Shown here piece after piece: positions 1-6,657 of a stretch of DNA of 24,920 bases. Position numbers and translations under genes: made by a program. Position 1 is the stretch's first letter; each line of letters opens with the position of its first letter. Source of the DNA: CAZLGC01 sp964559275. Lineage in GTDB: Bacteria > Patescibacteriota > CALEFQ01. A model generated the notes under the pieces. It was given only the letters and a program-made list of their open reading frames with translations. It did no database searches and was not told where the DNA came from. Location of the stretch: NCBI GenBank assembly GCA_964559275.1, contig CAZLGC010000011.1, positions 1-24,920 on the forward strand, given 5' to 3'.

Positions 1-810
1 TTTGTCCTGCAGGACCCCGATCGTAATATCATCCCGGCGCTTATCGTGAGGAACCGCGTGTTTCACGTATTGTAGCAATTGAGACGCTATTTGTTCCGAA
101 TCAGTCCCGCGGCTGGTCAGCATTTCGAGCACTTTACTGATCAGCTCATTCGAATCAATATCCGCAGTTTTGCAAATGCCATCACTAGCAACTATATAGA
201 GATCCCCGGGTTGGCGATCTAGTTTGCTAACATCAACATCAACCGGGGAAATCTTTTTGCCACAGCCGATCGCCGCCACAACCATATTGCTGGCCCTCCG
301 ATAATTAGGATGACCGGGTTTTAGGCCTCTTACTTCCGCCCAGGTGTGATCTCTGGTCAGTTGCACCAGCTTGCCTTCACGCCAGCGGTAGACCCGGGAA
401 TCGCCGACGTGTATTAGCCAATATTCGCCATTGGATTCGACTATACCGGAAAGTGTAGAGCCAGGATTGCCAGGTTCGCGCCTAAATTTTTCGACGACTT
501 CGGCTGCTACGGCCGCTACTATTTCCTGGAGATCATGCTCGCCCAAGGAACCACCGGAAACTTCCTTGAATATCCTAGCAAAGGCATCGCAAGCAAGCTG
601 CGAAGCTTGCTCACCCTTACTATGCCCGCCCATGCCGTCAGCAACCAAAAATATGCCATGCTCACGATCTGCTAAGTAACTATCCTGATTCACTGCCTTA
701 TCTGTGCCTTTTTCGGTCGCAAAACCAACGTCCCAGGGTTCATTTTCTCTGGTTTCTTTTGTCTCAGCTTCCTCCGGAACAGGCGTAGGTTTCTCTGGAT
801 TTGTTGCCAT
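1..810 (-). CDS. PP2C-family serine/threonine protein phosphatase (3' truncated by window edge)
   Basis: The minus-strand frame is open from an ATG at 810 to the window edge (270 codons, no stop reached). The PP2C metal-binding and core motifs appear in order: VNQDS at about residue 41, ADGMGGH at about 57-63, GSTL near 117, HVGDSRVYR near 133-141, LTRDHTW near 151, SDGI near 209-212 and DDITI near 261. Only a few C-terminal residues are probably missing. Enzymes of this family remove phosphate from Ser/Thr using two Mn/Mg ions held by these Asp residues and usually oppose a Ser/Thr kinase; no kinase is visible here. The first ~27 residues are Glu/Pro/Thr-rich and look disordered. No signal peptide or membrane helix is seen, so it is probably cytosolic. 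A promoter lies just upstream (834-861). Confidence 0.93.
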   Translation of the reverse strand, partial: MATNPEKPTPVPEEAETKETRENEPWDVGFATEKGTDKAVNQDSYLADREHGIFLVADGMGGHSKGEQASQLACDAFARIFKEVSGGSLGEHDLQEIVAAVAAEVVEKFRREPGNPGSTLSGIVESNGEYWLIHVGDSRVYRWREGKLVQLTRDHTWAEVRGLKPGHPNYRRASNMVVAAIGCGKKISPVDVDVSKLDRQPGDLYIVASDGICKTADIDSNELISKVLEMLTSRGTDSEQIASQLLQYVKHAVPHDKRRDDITIGVLQDK

Positions 811-833
811 AATTGATATCTACTAGCGCCTTT

Positions 834-861
834 ATTCTAGCAAAAAATGATATCTTAGCAA
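834..861 (-). promoter_or_regulatory. Sigma70-type promoter for the PP2C gene
   Basis: On the minus strand: TTGCTA (861-856), 16-nt spacer, TAGAAT (839-834), with a TGC directly before the -10 (extended -10). It lies 24 nt upstream of the phosphatase ATG and nothing else is in that direction. Confidence 0.55.
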
Positions 862-907
862 CTAAATATAGGTGCCATCTTGTTGTAAAATCGCACCCCA
901 ACTTCAC

Positions 908-936
908 TTGACATTAATTCAAGCTAGCGCTAATAT
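908..936 (+). promoter_or_regulatory. Strong sigma70-type promoter upstream of CHAP gene 1
   Basis: A perfect TTGACA (908-913), a 17-nt spacer and TAATAT (931-936). The next plus-strand gene starts at 1300, so a transcript from here would have a leader of about 355 nt. Confidence 0.65.
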
Positions 937-1021
937 ACCCAGTTCACACCGTGCTACGGTGTGTTTTTCATGCCTAGATATCGATATTTTGGCTTATTTA
1001 AGCCAAGGGGACGGAAAAACC

Positions 1022-1050
1022 TTGACAAGATACGGAAAGTATGATATAGT
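1022..1050 (+). promoter_or_regulatory. Second sigma70-type promoter upstream of CHAP gene 1
   Basis: A perfect TTGACA (1022-1027), a 17-nt spacer and TATAGT (1045-1050). It reads into hairpins and the CHAP gene at 1300 with a leader of about 240 nt. Two promoters in series suggest that the leader itself matters or that a short RNA is made. Confidence 0.6.
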
Positions 1051-1089
1051 GCCATGTTCACCTTTAGTACTAAACAAGGCCAAAAACAG

Positions 1090-1262
1090 GCACCGGAAAA
1101 TGGTGCTTTTTGAATGGAAACTGGTGATGGGAAATGGAGCTTAGATGTTCCATCTTCGATCTTCCACTTTCCCGTATAAAAGGTCATTCATTTAAACAAG
1201 GGAAAATGCCCTATTCGAAAACAGCTTTGTTTTCTCCTAGAGAAGATAAAGAAGTTTTCTCT
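1090..1262 (+). promoter_or_regulatory. Structured leader of CHAP gene 1, with terminator-like hairpin
   Basis: Three hairpins lie between the promoters and the CHAP start. The first is GCACC/GGTGC (1090-1106) followed by TTTTT, like a weak terminator or attenuator. The second is a long arm GGGAAATGGA/TCCA-c-TTTCCC (1129-1173) with a nested AGATG/CATCT stem. The third is AGAGAA/TTCTCT near 1239-1262. No convincing ORF is present. I do not recognise a known riboswitch; the conserved core of the c-di-AMP (ydaO) class, often found before cell-wall hydrolases, is not seen. Confidence 0.4.
1178..1201 (+). promoter_or_regulatory. Shared 24-nt leader motif, copy 1
   Basis: AAAAGGTC-N4-ATTT-N4-AAGG. 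The same motif with the same spacing recurs at 2210-2233 before the second CHAP gene; about 19 of 24 positions are identical. It begins 122 nt before the CHAP 1 ATG. It could be a protein-binding site or part of a leader RNA. Confidence 0.45.
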
Positions 1263-1299
1263 ACCGTACCTTGAATCTGGTAAAAAACTTCGGGAACTG

Positions 1300-1977
1300 A
1301 TGAAAGACCGCTCCCGGGACGCGATCGCCATTTCCTTGGCTATCGCCATCACTTTCGCTTTTGCCTCTACGGCTCAGGCGGAGGAAATCCCGGTACGAGA
1401 GAGTGAAAATCTCGTGACGGTTACTGCGAACACGGAGTCTATCTCCGACCAGCCCGAAGCCCTGGCTGCTACTCTAAGCAGCAATTCTTACCCCAACCAG
1501 GCAAATGCCGACGCCGACCCTAAAACGGCGGTACAAATCGCAGCTTTGACTGCGACACCGACTGCTCCGGCGAAACCGGAACCAGTAGAACCTGTGTCAA
1601 CGAGTACTACTCGTCTGGCCCGGGTCTATCCCACCACTGCCCGTAGTACTTCTACGAGCCGTGGTAGCGGTTCCTTCGCCAGCGGTTACTGTACCGACTA
1701 TGTCGACCGCAACGTCGACTGGGTTGATTGGCGCGGCAACGCTCGCGCTTGGGATGAGAACGCAGCTGCGGCTGGACATAAAGTCGGCCGCGACCAGGCC
1801 CAGGCTGGTAACATCGTTGTAACTAGCGAGAGTGGTTATGGCCACGTCGCCGTGGTTGAAAAGGTTGAAGGCGACACCGTGACAATTTCTGAATGGAATT
1901 ACAGCGGCCGCTATAACCGCACTGAGCGTCAGCTCAACATCAACGATCCTAAGATTGAAAACTTCATTGGTGAATAG
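1300..1977 (+). CDS. Secreted CHAP-domain peptidoglycan hydrolase
   Basis: 225 aa. Residues 1-27 form a signal peptide (basic start, Ala/Ile-rich core, AQA cleavage site). A Thr/Ser/Ala/Pro-rich linker of about 95 residues follows, then a C-terminal CHAP domain (about 125-225). The catalytic Cys is C131 in GYCTDYV, the His is H182 in GHVAVVE, and the polar third position lies in SEWNY (E198/N200). CHAP enzymes are NlpC/P60-like Cys amidases or endopeptidases that cut peptidoglycan peptides outside the membrane. The domain resembles that of the next gene, so the two are paralogs. The linker may span or bind the wall. The ATG at 1300 has only a weak GGGA upstream, but it gives the complete signal peptide. 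A strong terminator follows. Confidence 0.9.
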   Translation: MKDRSRDAIAISLAIAITFAFASTAQAEEIPVRESENLVTVTANTESISDQPEALAATLSSNSYPNQANADADPKTAVQIAALTATPTAPAKPEPVEPVSTSTTRLARVYPTTARSTSTSRGSGSFASGYCTDYVDRNVDWVDWRGNARAWDENAAAAGHKVGRDQAQAGNIVVTSESGYGHVAVVEKVEGDTVTISEWNYSGRYNRTERQLNINDPKIENFIGE

Positions 1978-1983
1978 ATTTTA

Positions 1984-2018
1984 TCCGCCGAAACCCGCCG
2001 CTGGCGGGTGAAGGCGGA
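1984..2018 (+). repeat. GNA-loop palindrome (GAA/GAA), copy 1
   Basis: A perfect nested hairpin just after the CHAP stop codon: TCCGCC, GAA, ACCCGCC, loop gct, GGCGGGT, GAA, GGCGGA. The 3x3 GAA/GAA internal loop between two perfect stems matches the design of the palindromes around the tRNAs at 20230-20501. Confidence 0.7.
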
Positions 2019-2024
2019 CGATTC

Positions 2025-2053
2025 AAAAGACGCCCCCCTGGGGGTGTCTTTTG
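2025..2053 (+). terminator. Rho-independent terminator of CHAP gene 1
   Basis: AAAAGACGCCCCC pairs with GGGGGTGTCTTTT around a minimal loop, forming a long GC stem flanked by A- and T-runs, 48 nt after the stop codon. The symmetry allows use in both directions. Confidence 0.85.
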
Positions 2054-2083
2054 TTACCGGAAACCTTAATTTTTGGCTAATTT

Positions 2084-2160
2084 GTCTACTTTTCCCCAAA
2101 TACCGGACTCTCCGAATCCGGTTTTAGACGCTTTTGTTCTTAAATTAGAGAAAAGTAGAC
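2084..2160. repeat. 11-bp inverted repeat with an inner hairpin
   Basis: GTCTACTTTTC (2084-2094) and its exact reverse complement GAAAAGTAGAC (2150-2160) enclose a CCGGA/TCCGG hairpin (2103-2121). It ends 6 nt before the promoter of the LysM-CHAP gene, so it may be an operator or a decayed repeat. No ORF is seen. Confidence 0.5.
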
Positions 2161-2166
2161 TGACTC

Positions 2167-2194
2167 TTGACTGATTTCTACTCCCTGCTAAACT
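2167..2194 (+). promoter_or_regulatory. Promoter of the LysM-CHAP gene
   Basis: TTGACT (2167-2172), a 16-nt spacer and TAAACT (2189-2194), followed by the shared leader motif and a hairpin. Confidence 0.5.
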
Positions 2195-2209
2195 ACTAAA
2201 TGCGTTAAT

Positions 2210-2263
2210 AAAAGGTCGCTGATTTTAAAAAGGATCTGGTTGCCGCTGTTATAAGGTAGCCAG
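2210..2263 (+). promoter_or_regulatory. Shared leader motif, copy 2, plus adjoining hairpin
   Basis: AAAAGGTC-N4-ATTT-N4-AAGG (2210-2233), as at 1178-1201. Right after it is a 9-bp hairpin: CTGGTTGCC (2236-2244) with GGTAGCCAG (2255-2263), two G-T wobbles and a 10-nt loop. The wobbles favour an RNA structure on the plus strand. Confidence 0.45.
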
Positions 2264-2422
2264 CAACATCACATTAGTAAGCTTAAGCTTTCTAAGGATC
2301 TAATTAAGCCCATCAAACAAACACCAAGGCTCTCACCGCCTAAACTTGGGGCTTTTTTTGGTGCTTTTCGCAAGCCCAAATTTCTAGTTATTCCGATTAT
2401 CCTAGCAGCGGTTGTAGGTGGC

Positions 2423-3487
2423 GTGGTCTGGCTCAATGTGGCCCGAGCTGAAGGCGACAGCCTAGTTAATGAAAGTAGCGGTATTCTTTCTTACTTAAAT
2501 AAGAAGCAGGAAGAAAAGGAGCTGGAAGTAGTCAAGGCCGGCGATCCGAATAAGTTAATTGGTGATAAAAATGAGGAAGAGCTGAGCAGCATTTCCGGTA
2601 CTGATGCCGAAAACACAGCCCTGAACGCCGAAAGTGCAGCTGTAACCAGCATGCAGATTGTCTACGCCAACGACATCAACGAATCAGCTATTTTACCCGG
2701 TGGCGAAGAAGCTGCTCCCACCTCATATCAAGAAAGACATGAAATTATGGAATACACCGTTCAGCCCGGCGATACTGTGTCCAGCATCGCCCGCGCATTT
2801 GGGATCGACGAACGTATTCTCCTGAACGACCGCGACTGGGAAGAGACTATTAAGCCTGGTGAAAAGATCGGCATTCCCCCTAGCAACGATCCCATCCACT
2901 TAGTAGCCGAAGATCATACTCTGTCGGCAATTGCCCAACGCTATGGAGCAAGTACAGATGACATTATTGCTTTTAATAATCTTCCGGAAGACGGTACCGT
3001 CCAGCCCGGACAAGTGCTGATAATTCCCGATGGTAATATCGAGAATAAGCCGGCTCCCAAGCCGACCACTAGACGCTTGGCCAGCGCTTCCCGCAGTAGT
3101 TCTTCTGGCTATACCTCTACCCGATCCACCAGTTCGTATTCCCGTTCTACCGGCCGAACTACCGCTGTCACCGGTGGCGGTGTCGGACGCGGCTGGTGCA
3201 CAGACTACGCTTGGTCCAGACGGCCCGATCTGCAGGGCACTGTGCGCGGCAATGCCGGCACCTGGTATAACAACGCTAAGGCCAACGGGCTCGCCGTTGG
3301 ACAGGCTCCGCAGGAAGGTGCGGTTGTCGTCACTGGTGAAAGCGGCTGGGGTCATGTCGGCGTAGTTGAGAAGGTCAACTCAGATGGCTCCTACACCATT
3401 TCCGAGCAAAATTACAAAGGCTTCGGTGTTGTCAGCCAGCGTAATATGCCGGCTAACAGCGGCGTGGTCAAAGGATTCGTCTACTAG
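2423..3487 (+). CDS. LysM-LysM-CHAP peptidoglycan hydrolase; true start probably upstream
   Basis: From the GTG at 2423 the protein has 354 aa. LysM 1 spans about residues 110-152 (begins YTVQPGDTVSSIA), LysM 2 about 158-203, then a Ser/Thr/Arg-rich linker. The CHAP domain spans about 255-354 with C259 (GWCTDYAW), H311 (GHVGVVE) and E328/N330 (SEQNY). LysM domains bind the glycan and the CHAP domain cuts the peptide, so this is a wall hydrolase for remodelling or separation. The GTG is doubtful because it falls inside a hydrophobic segment. In frame upstream the sequence reads KPKFLVIPIILAAVVGGV and continues to an ARA cleavage-like site. The frame is open back to 2255 but has no ATG, GTG or TTG. 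ATT codons at 2273 and 2303 and an ATC at 2312 are the options; AAGGA lies at 2294-2298. Confidence 0.88.
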   Translation: MVWLNVARAEGDSLVNESSGILSYLNKKQEEKELEVVKAGDPNKLIGDKNEEELSSISGTDAENTALNAESAAVTSMQIVYANDINESAILPGGEEAAPTSYQERHEIMEYTVQPGDTVSSIARAFGIDERILLNDRDWEETIKPGEKIGIPPSNDPIHLVAEDHTLSAIAQRYGASTDDIIAFNNLPEDGTVQPGQVLIIPDGNIENKPAPKPTTRRLASASRSSSSGYTSTRSTSSYSRSTGRTTAVTGGGVGRGWCTDYAWSRRPDLQGTVRGNAGTWYNNAKANGLAVGQAPQEGAVVVTGESGWGHVGVVEKVNSDGSYTISEQNYKGFGVVSQRNMPANSGVVKGFVY

Positions 3488-3510
3488 AGGCATTTGCAAT
3501 ACGTCAAAGC

Positions 3511-3535
3511 AAAGACCGGGCTCGGCCCGGTCTTT
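3511..3535 (+). terminator. Terminator of the LysM-CHAP gene
   Basis: A perfect 11-bp stem AAAGACCGGGC/GCCCGGTCTTT with a 3-nt loop, 23 nt after the stop codon. Confidence 0.85.
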
Positions 3536-3539
3536 ACGT

Positions 3540-3609
3540 TGTGGATAAATTTTGTTTTAAATTAGCAAAAATATCCACACCATAACCAGTTTTTCCCTTA
3601 GTTTCCACA
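3540..3609. other. Cluster of DnaA-box-like sites in AT-rich DNA
   Basis: TGTGGATAA at 3540-3548 is a perfect DnaA box (reverse of TTATCCACA). ATATCCACA at 3571-3579 matches 8 of 9 and GTTTCCACA at 3601-3609 matches 7 of 9. The segment is AT-rich and lies between convergent genes. No dnaA or dnaN is nearby, so an origin is not claimed; DnaA titration or chance are alternatives. Confidence 0.3.
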
Positions 3610-3612
3610 CTT

Positions 3613-3641
3613 TTGCTAAAAAGTGAGGAAAATGTTAAAAT
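3613..3641 (+). promoter_or_regulatory. Promoter of the candidate ncRNA
   Basis: TTGCTA (3613-3618), a 17-nt spacer and TAAAAT (3636-3641). The only thing downstream on this strand is structured non-coding DNA ending in a terminator. Confidence 0.45.
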
Positions 3642-3647
3642 ATAGCC

Positions 3648-3852
3648 AACTTAAAGCAAAAAACTAGTGCGTCGAATTAACGTGGATTCATACTTGCAGG
3701 AAAAGGGGCTTTTGACAAAGTCGCCTTTTAAGAGCAAACCAAAAACGCAAACAGCTCTAAGCCATTTGCGTTTGTTGATTACGCTGTCCAGGCGCGCCAA
3801 GCGAAAAAACCGATAATCATCAGGCCCAAGACTCCCGGCAGGGAGTTTTTTT
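3648..3852 (+). ncRNA. Candidate structured ncRNA (~205 nt), unknown family
   Basis: No ORF of note is present. The segment runs from a promoter to a terminator and holds strong helices. A 12-bp hairpin lies at 3701-3729 (AAAAGGGGCTTT with AAAGTC-g-CCTTTT, loop TGAC). AAACGCAAA/TTTGCGTTT (3743-3751 with 3765-3773) overlaps AGAGC/GCTCT (3731-3735 with 3754-3758) in pseudoknot order. TGATTA/TAATCA (3775-3780 with about 3814-3819) encloses CGCT/AGCG. It does not show the signatures of tmRNA, RNase P or SRP RNA that I know; a divergent 6S-like RNA cannot be excluded. Confidence 0.45.
3831..3852 (+). terminator. Rho-independent terminator of the candidate ncRNA
   Basis: ACTCCC-ggca-GGGAGT followed by a run of seven T on the plus strand. 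The T-run overlaps the comM stop codon, so this terminator serves the plus-strand transcript and not comM. Confidence 0.75.
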
Positions 3853-5377
3853 AATACTCAAGCGGCTGGCGATATTGCAACGCCTCCGCCACGTGCTCCA
3901 ACAGGATATCATCTGACTCCTCTAGATCAGCGATTGTGCGCGCTACCTTCAGGATCCGGAAATACCCCCGCGCCGACAAATGCATTTGCCCCACCGCCTT
4001 TTGGAGCAAGGTCTGCGTAGACTTATCGGTCTGACAGAATTTACGAACAGCTGCGGTATCCATTTCGGCATTAGTGCTAATTTCCAAATCGCGGAATCGC
4101 TGAATCTGCGTTGACCGCGCAGATTGCACTAAACTCCTAACCTGTTTGGAATTGACACCAGAATCTTTTTTGGTGGCGGTCAGATCTTTTATTTTAACCC
4201 GGGGCACACTTAAGTGCAGATCTATTCTGTCCAACAGCGGGCCCGATAACCGCTTCTGATAAGCTGCTATCTGCAGCGGTGTGCAGGTACATTCCTTTTC
4301 TGGATCACCTATAAACCCACAGGGACAGGGATTCATCGCCGCCACCAGAATAAACTGAGCCGGAAAAGACAATGTCCCCTGGGCCCGGGAAATAGTCACC
4401 TGGTTGTCCTCCAGTGGTTGGCGCAGTGCCTCCAGAACCGGACGAGGAAACTCCGGAAACTCATCCAGAAACAGAACCCCGCGGTGCGCCAGGCTAACCT
4501 CGCCCGGGCGCGGCCAGGTGCCCCCGCCAACCAGGGCAACACTGGAAGCCGTGTGGTGAGGAGAGCGAAACGGACGTTCCCGAATAAGCGGGCGGTCTGT
4601 TTCCAAGAGACCAGCAATACTATGCACCTTGGTTACTTCTAAAGACTCCGCCACTTCCAAGCGGGGCAAAATAGAGGGCAGGGTCCGCGCCAGCATAGTT
4701 TTGCCCGACCCGGGCGAACCGCTGAAGATCAAATTGTGGGCACCCGCGGCGGCGATAGTAAGAGCTCGCTTGGCCTGCGATTGTCCCCTGACGTCGCCTA
4801 AATCTATTTGCCCGGCTAGGGAGTTTTGCTTCATTTTACGAGGAGAGTAGGGCGTCATGAAATCAGTACCCTGCAGGTGGGCAATCAGCCCGGCCAGGCT
4901 TTTTACCCCGTAAACTTCGACTCCGGAAACTAGAGCCCCTTCCGGAGCATTGGCAGCCGGTACAAACAGTTTTTTGAATCCCAGCTTCTTGGCCATCATC
5001 GCCACTGCCAGCACTCCGCTGACTGGGCGCGACTCCCCGGTCAGAGAAAGTTCTCCTAGAAATAGACTTCCGGAAACATCAGGAAGTTTTAGCTCACCAA
5101 ACATCACCAGCAGACCCAGGGCAATCGGCAGATCAAATCCGGGGCCTTCCTTGCGCAGGTCTGCTGGCGCCAGGTTGACTGTGATTTTTTTATTACAACC
5201 GCGCCCGACAGTATTTTTGAATGCCGCCGCTACCCGATCTTTCGACTCGGAAACTGCGGCATCGGGAAGACCGACAATCACAAAAGTGGGACGATTCTGG
5301 AAATCGACATCAACTTCCACCTCGATCGGCTGGGCCTCAATTCCTGTTATGGCGGCTGATATTAATTTTGCTGGCAT
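3851..5377 (-). CDS. comM: YifB/ComM-family Mg-chelatase-like AAA+ ATPase
   Basis: 508 aa, the usual length of the family. The N-terminal part (1-190) is the ChlI-like fold with the Lon-type domain typical of YifB. The AAA+ core has Walker A GSPGSGKT (220-227), Walker B VLFLDEF (301-307) and the conserved MNPCPCG segment with nearby Cys residues (about 347-365). A C-terminal Mg_chelatase_C domain ends near HVAEALQYR. In naturally transformable bacteria ComM is a hexameric helicase that extends branch migration when incoming single-stranded DNA recombines. Many non-competent bacteria also keep it, so competence is not proven here. The ATG at 5377 has no clear Shine-Dalgarno. It stands alone, separated from the upstream gene by a terminator. 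Confidence 0.93.
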   Translation of the reverse strand: MPAKLISAAITGIEAQPIEVEVDVDFQNRPTFVIVGLPDAAVSESKDRVAAAFKNTVGRGCNKKITVNLAPADLRKEGPGFDLPIALGLLVMFGELKLPDVSGSLFLGELSLTGESRPVSGVLAVAMMAKKLGFKKLFVPAANAPEGALVSGVEVYGVKSLAGLIAHLQGTDFMTPYSPRKMKQNSLAGQIDLGDVRGQSQAKRALTIAAAGAHNLIFSGSPGSGKTMLARTLPSILPRLEVAESLEVTKVHSIAGLLETDRPLIRERPFRSPHHTASSVALVGGGTWPRPGEVSLAHRGVLFLDEFPEFPRPVLEALRQPLEDNQVTISRAQGTLSFPAQFILVAAMNPCPCGFIGDPEKECTCTPLQIAAYQKRLSGPLLDRIDLHLSVPRVKIKDLTATKKDSGVNSKQVRSLVQSARSTQIQRFRDLEISTNAEMDTAAVRKFCQTDKSTQTLLQKAVGQMHLSARGYFRILKVARTIADLEESDDILLEHVAEALQYRQPLEY

Positions 5378-5407
5378 GGTAACTTTGGGTGGGGGTTTGC
5401 GGATATT

Positions 5408-5429
5408 AAAAACCTCCTGAATTAGGAGG
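5408..5429 (-). terminator. Terminator of the 5452-6144 membrane gene
   Basis: On the minus strand, CCTCCT-aattc-AGGAGG followed by TTTTT, 23 nt after that gene's stop codon and 31 nt before the comM start. Confidence 0.7.
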
Positions 5430-5451
5430 GTTCTATTACTATCTAGAAGTA

Positions 5452-6144
5452 CTATTTAGAAGGGAAAGCCACTTTATCAGCAATTGCTTTCTCGGCCTGC
5501 TGAAAGAGCTTGCAGGTGAAAGCCTCGTGCAAAGCGAAAGACATAACAAATACTGCTATACCCATTACGATTTGGTAGCCCACAAATTCCCAGTTACCGT
5601 AAACCATGCGCGGCAGAATCGCCACGACGGCAGCAATCAGGAAGCTGTTGATGACAACCACCAGCAGCCGCATACTTGAACCTGTCAGCTTGAAAGCAAA
5701 GGAATGGACTAGTTTGGGCTGGTCATCAGTAACTGGAAAATAGAAATATTTTTCGATCTTAGGCATTTTGTCTACAAAATATCGCTTGATCTTGCCTTGG
5801 GCACGGAGGTACTCCACTGAGGTTATTGTACGCTGGACCAATTTGAGGAATATAACTAATCCTAGAAGCAGAATACCCAGCAGGGCCACCATAGTGAATG
5901 TCAGAAAACCGGCGTCAGCGCCATTGATTTGATAAATCACGGCTAGCAAACCGCCAATTGCGGAAATGACTGTCAGCCAGAACTGCACCCGCTTTTGTCC
6001 CATTTCCTTGGTATAAAGTAACATCTCGGTCAGCCGGTCGTATTCCGAGCGCAAAAACCACTCCACCGATTCAGAATTCTCGAGATCCTGGAGCTCGCCT
6101 TCCTTGCGTGCCTTGGTAGCTAAATTTGAACGTCTCATACCCAT
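5452..6144 (-). CDS. Predicted four-helix membrane protein, unknown function
   Basis: About 230 aa. The N-terminal 55 residues are hydrophilic and charged (SEYDRLTEMLLYTKEMGQ is amphipathic). They are followed by a helix pair (VQFWLTVISAIGGLLAVIYQ, then GFLTFTMVALLGILLLGLVI), a basic soluble segment of about 55 residues, a second pair (LLVVVINSFLIAAVVAIL, then IVMGIAVFVMSFALHEAF) and a charged tail. I do not recognise the family. The helix pairs after a coiled-coil-like start recall 2TM SLATT-like proteins, but this is weak. A TTG at 6150 is possible, but the ATG at 6144 is preferred: a TATAAT ends 7 nt upstream, so the mRNA may be leaderless. It lies directly after lspA but has its own promoter and terminator. 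Confidence 0.8.
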   Translation of the reverse strand: MGMRRSNLATKARKEGELQDLENSESVEWFLRSEYDRLTEMLLYTKEMGQKRVQFWLTVISAIGGLLAVIYQINGADAGFLTFTMVALLGILLLGLVIFLKLVQRTITSVEYLRAQGKIKRYFVDKMPKIEKYFYFPVTDDQPKLVHSFAFKLTGSSMRLLVVVINSFLIAAVVAILPRMVYGNWEFVGYQIVMGIAVFVMSFALHEAFTCKLFQQAEKAIADKVAFPSK

Positions 6145-6150
6145 GGGCAA

Positions 6151-6179
6151 ATTATATCACGATTTTGTTTTTCGGGAAA
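6151..6179 (-). promoter_or_regulatory. Leaderless-type promoter of the membrane gene
   Basis: A perfect TATAAT (minus strand, 6156-6151) lies 6 nt before the ATG at 6144, so transcription should begin at or next to the start codon. The -35 (TTTCCC at 6179-6174, 17-nt spacer) is weak. The promoter overlaps the 3' end of lspA. Confidence 0.45.
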
Positions 6180-6657
6180 CCTGATCCGGTGGATTCAGAG
6201 TGATGCCTTGGTCAACTACCATTATTCGCCAGACGAGGAGCAGAACCCCGGCAATTATGAAAATATCAGCCAGGTTAAATACCGGCAGAATGCTGATACT
6301 GATATAGTCGATTACATAACCGACGCGGAAACGGTCAACGATGTTGCCGACTGCCCCGCCTAGTACCAGGGCCAAGGCAATCGTGGAGATTATTTTATCA
6401 TTGCGGAGATAACGCAGGAACAATACCAGCAATATCACAAACACTGCTACTAAGAAAATAACTAAAAGCGGACCTTTCAGCGGAATCCCGAACGCTACCC
6501 CTTCATTTGGATAGAAATGTACCCTGAAAATATCTCCCAGAACAGAAAACTCCCCCACGGTGGAGAGTTTCCGCATAATCGATATTTTCAGAATCTGATC
6601 AGCCGCCAGTGCCCCGGCGCTGACAATGATGAATATTAGCCAGTTGAAACCTTTCAT
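6157..6657 (-). CDS. lspA: Lipoprotein signal peptidase (signal peptidase II)
   Basis: 166 aa, the typical length. There are four membrane segments (about 7-26, 63-82, 90-105, 127-147). The two catalytic Asp residues lie in the family motifs GNIVDR (D108) and FNLAD (D131). NEGVAFG near residue 51 corresponds to the conserved Asn-x-Gly-x-Ala-Phe block. The enzyme removes the signal peptide of prolipoproteins in the cytoplasmic membrane after lipid attachment, which implies a lipoprotein pathway. Its ATG overlaps the stop of the upstream dksA-like gene (ATGA), so translation is probably coupled. The same gene pair is known in other bacteria. Confidence 0.95.
   Translation of the reverse strand: MKGFNWLIFIIVSAGALAADQILKISIMRKLSTVGEFSVLGDIFRVHFYPNEGVAFGIPLKGPLLVIFLVAVFVILLVLFLRYLRNDKIISTIALALVLGGAVGNIVDRFRVGYVIDYISISILPVFNLADIFIIAGVLLLVWRIMVVDQGITLNPPDQVSRKTKS

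Noticed and set aside
872..1144. Plus-strand 90-aa open frame before CHAP gene 1
   Set aside because: It spans two promoters and a hairpin, has no ribosome site and no protein-like pattern.
1090..2263. c-di-AMP (ydaO) riboswitch before the CHAP genes
   Set aside because: The GGTCGCTGA string at 2214 is suggestive, but the conserved GAGCGGGG-GACC core is absent in both leaders.
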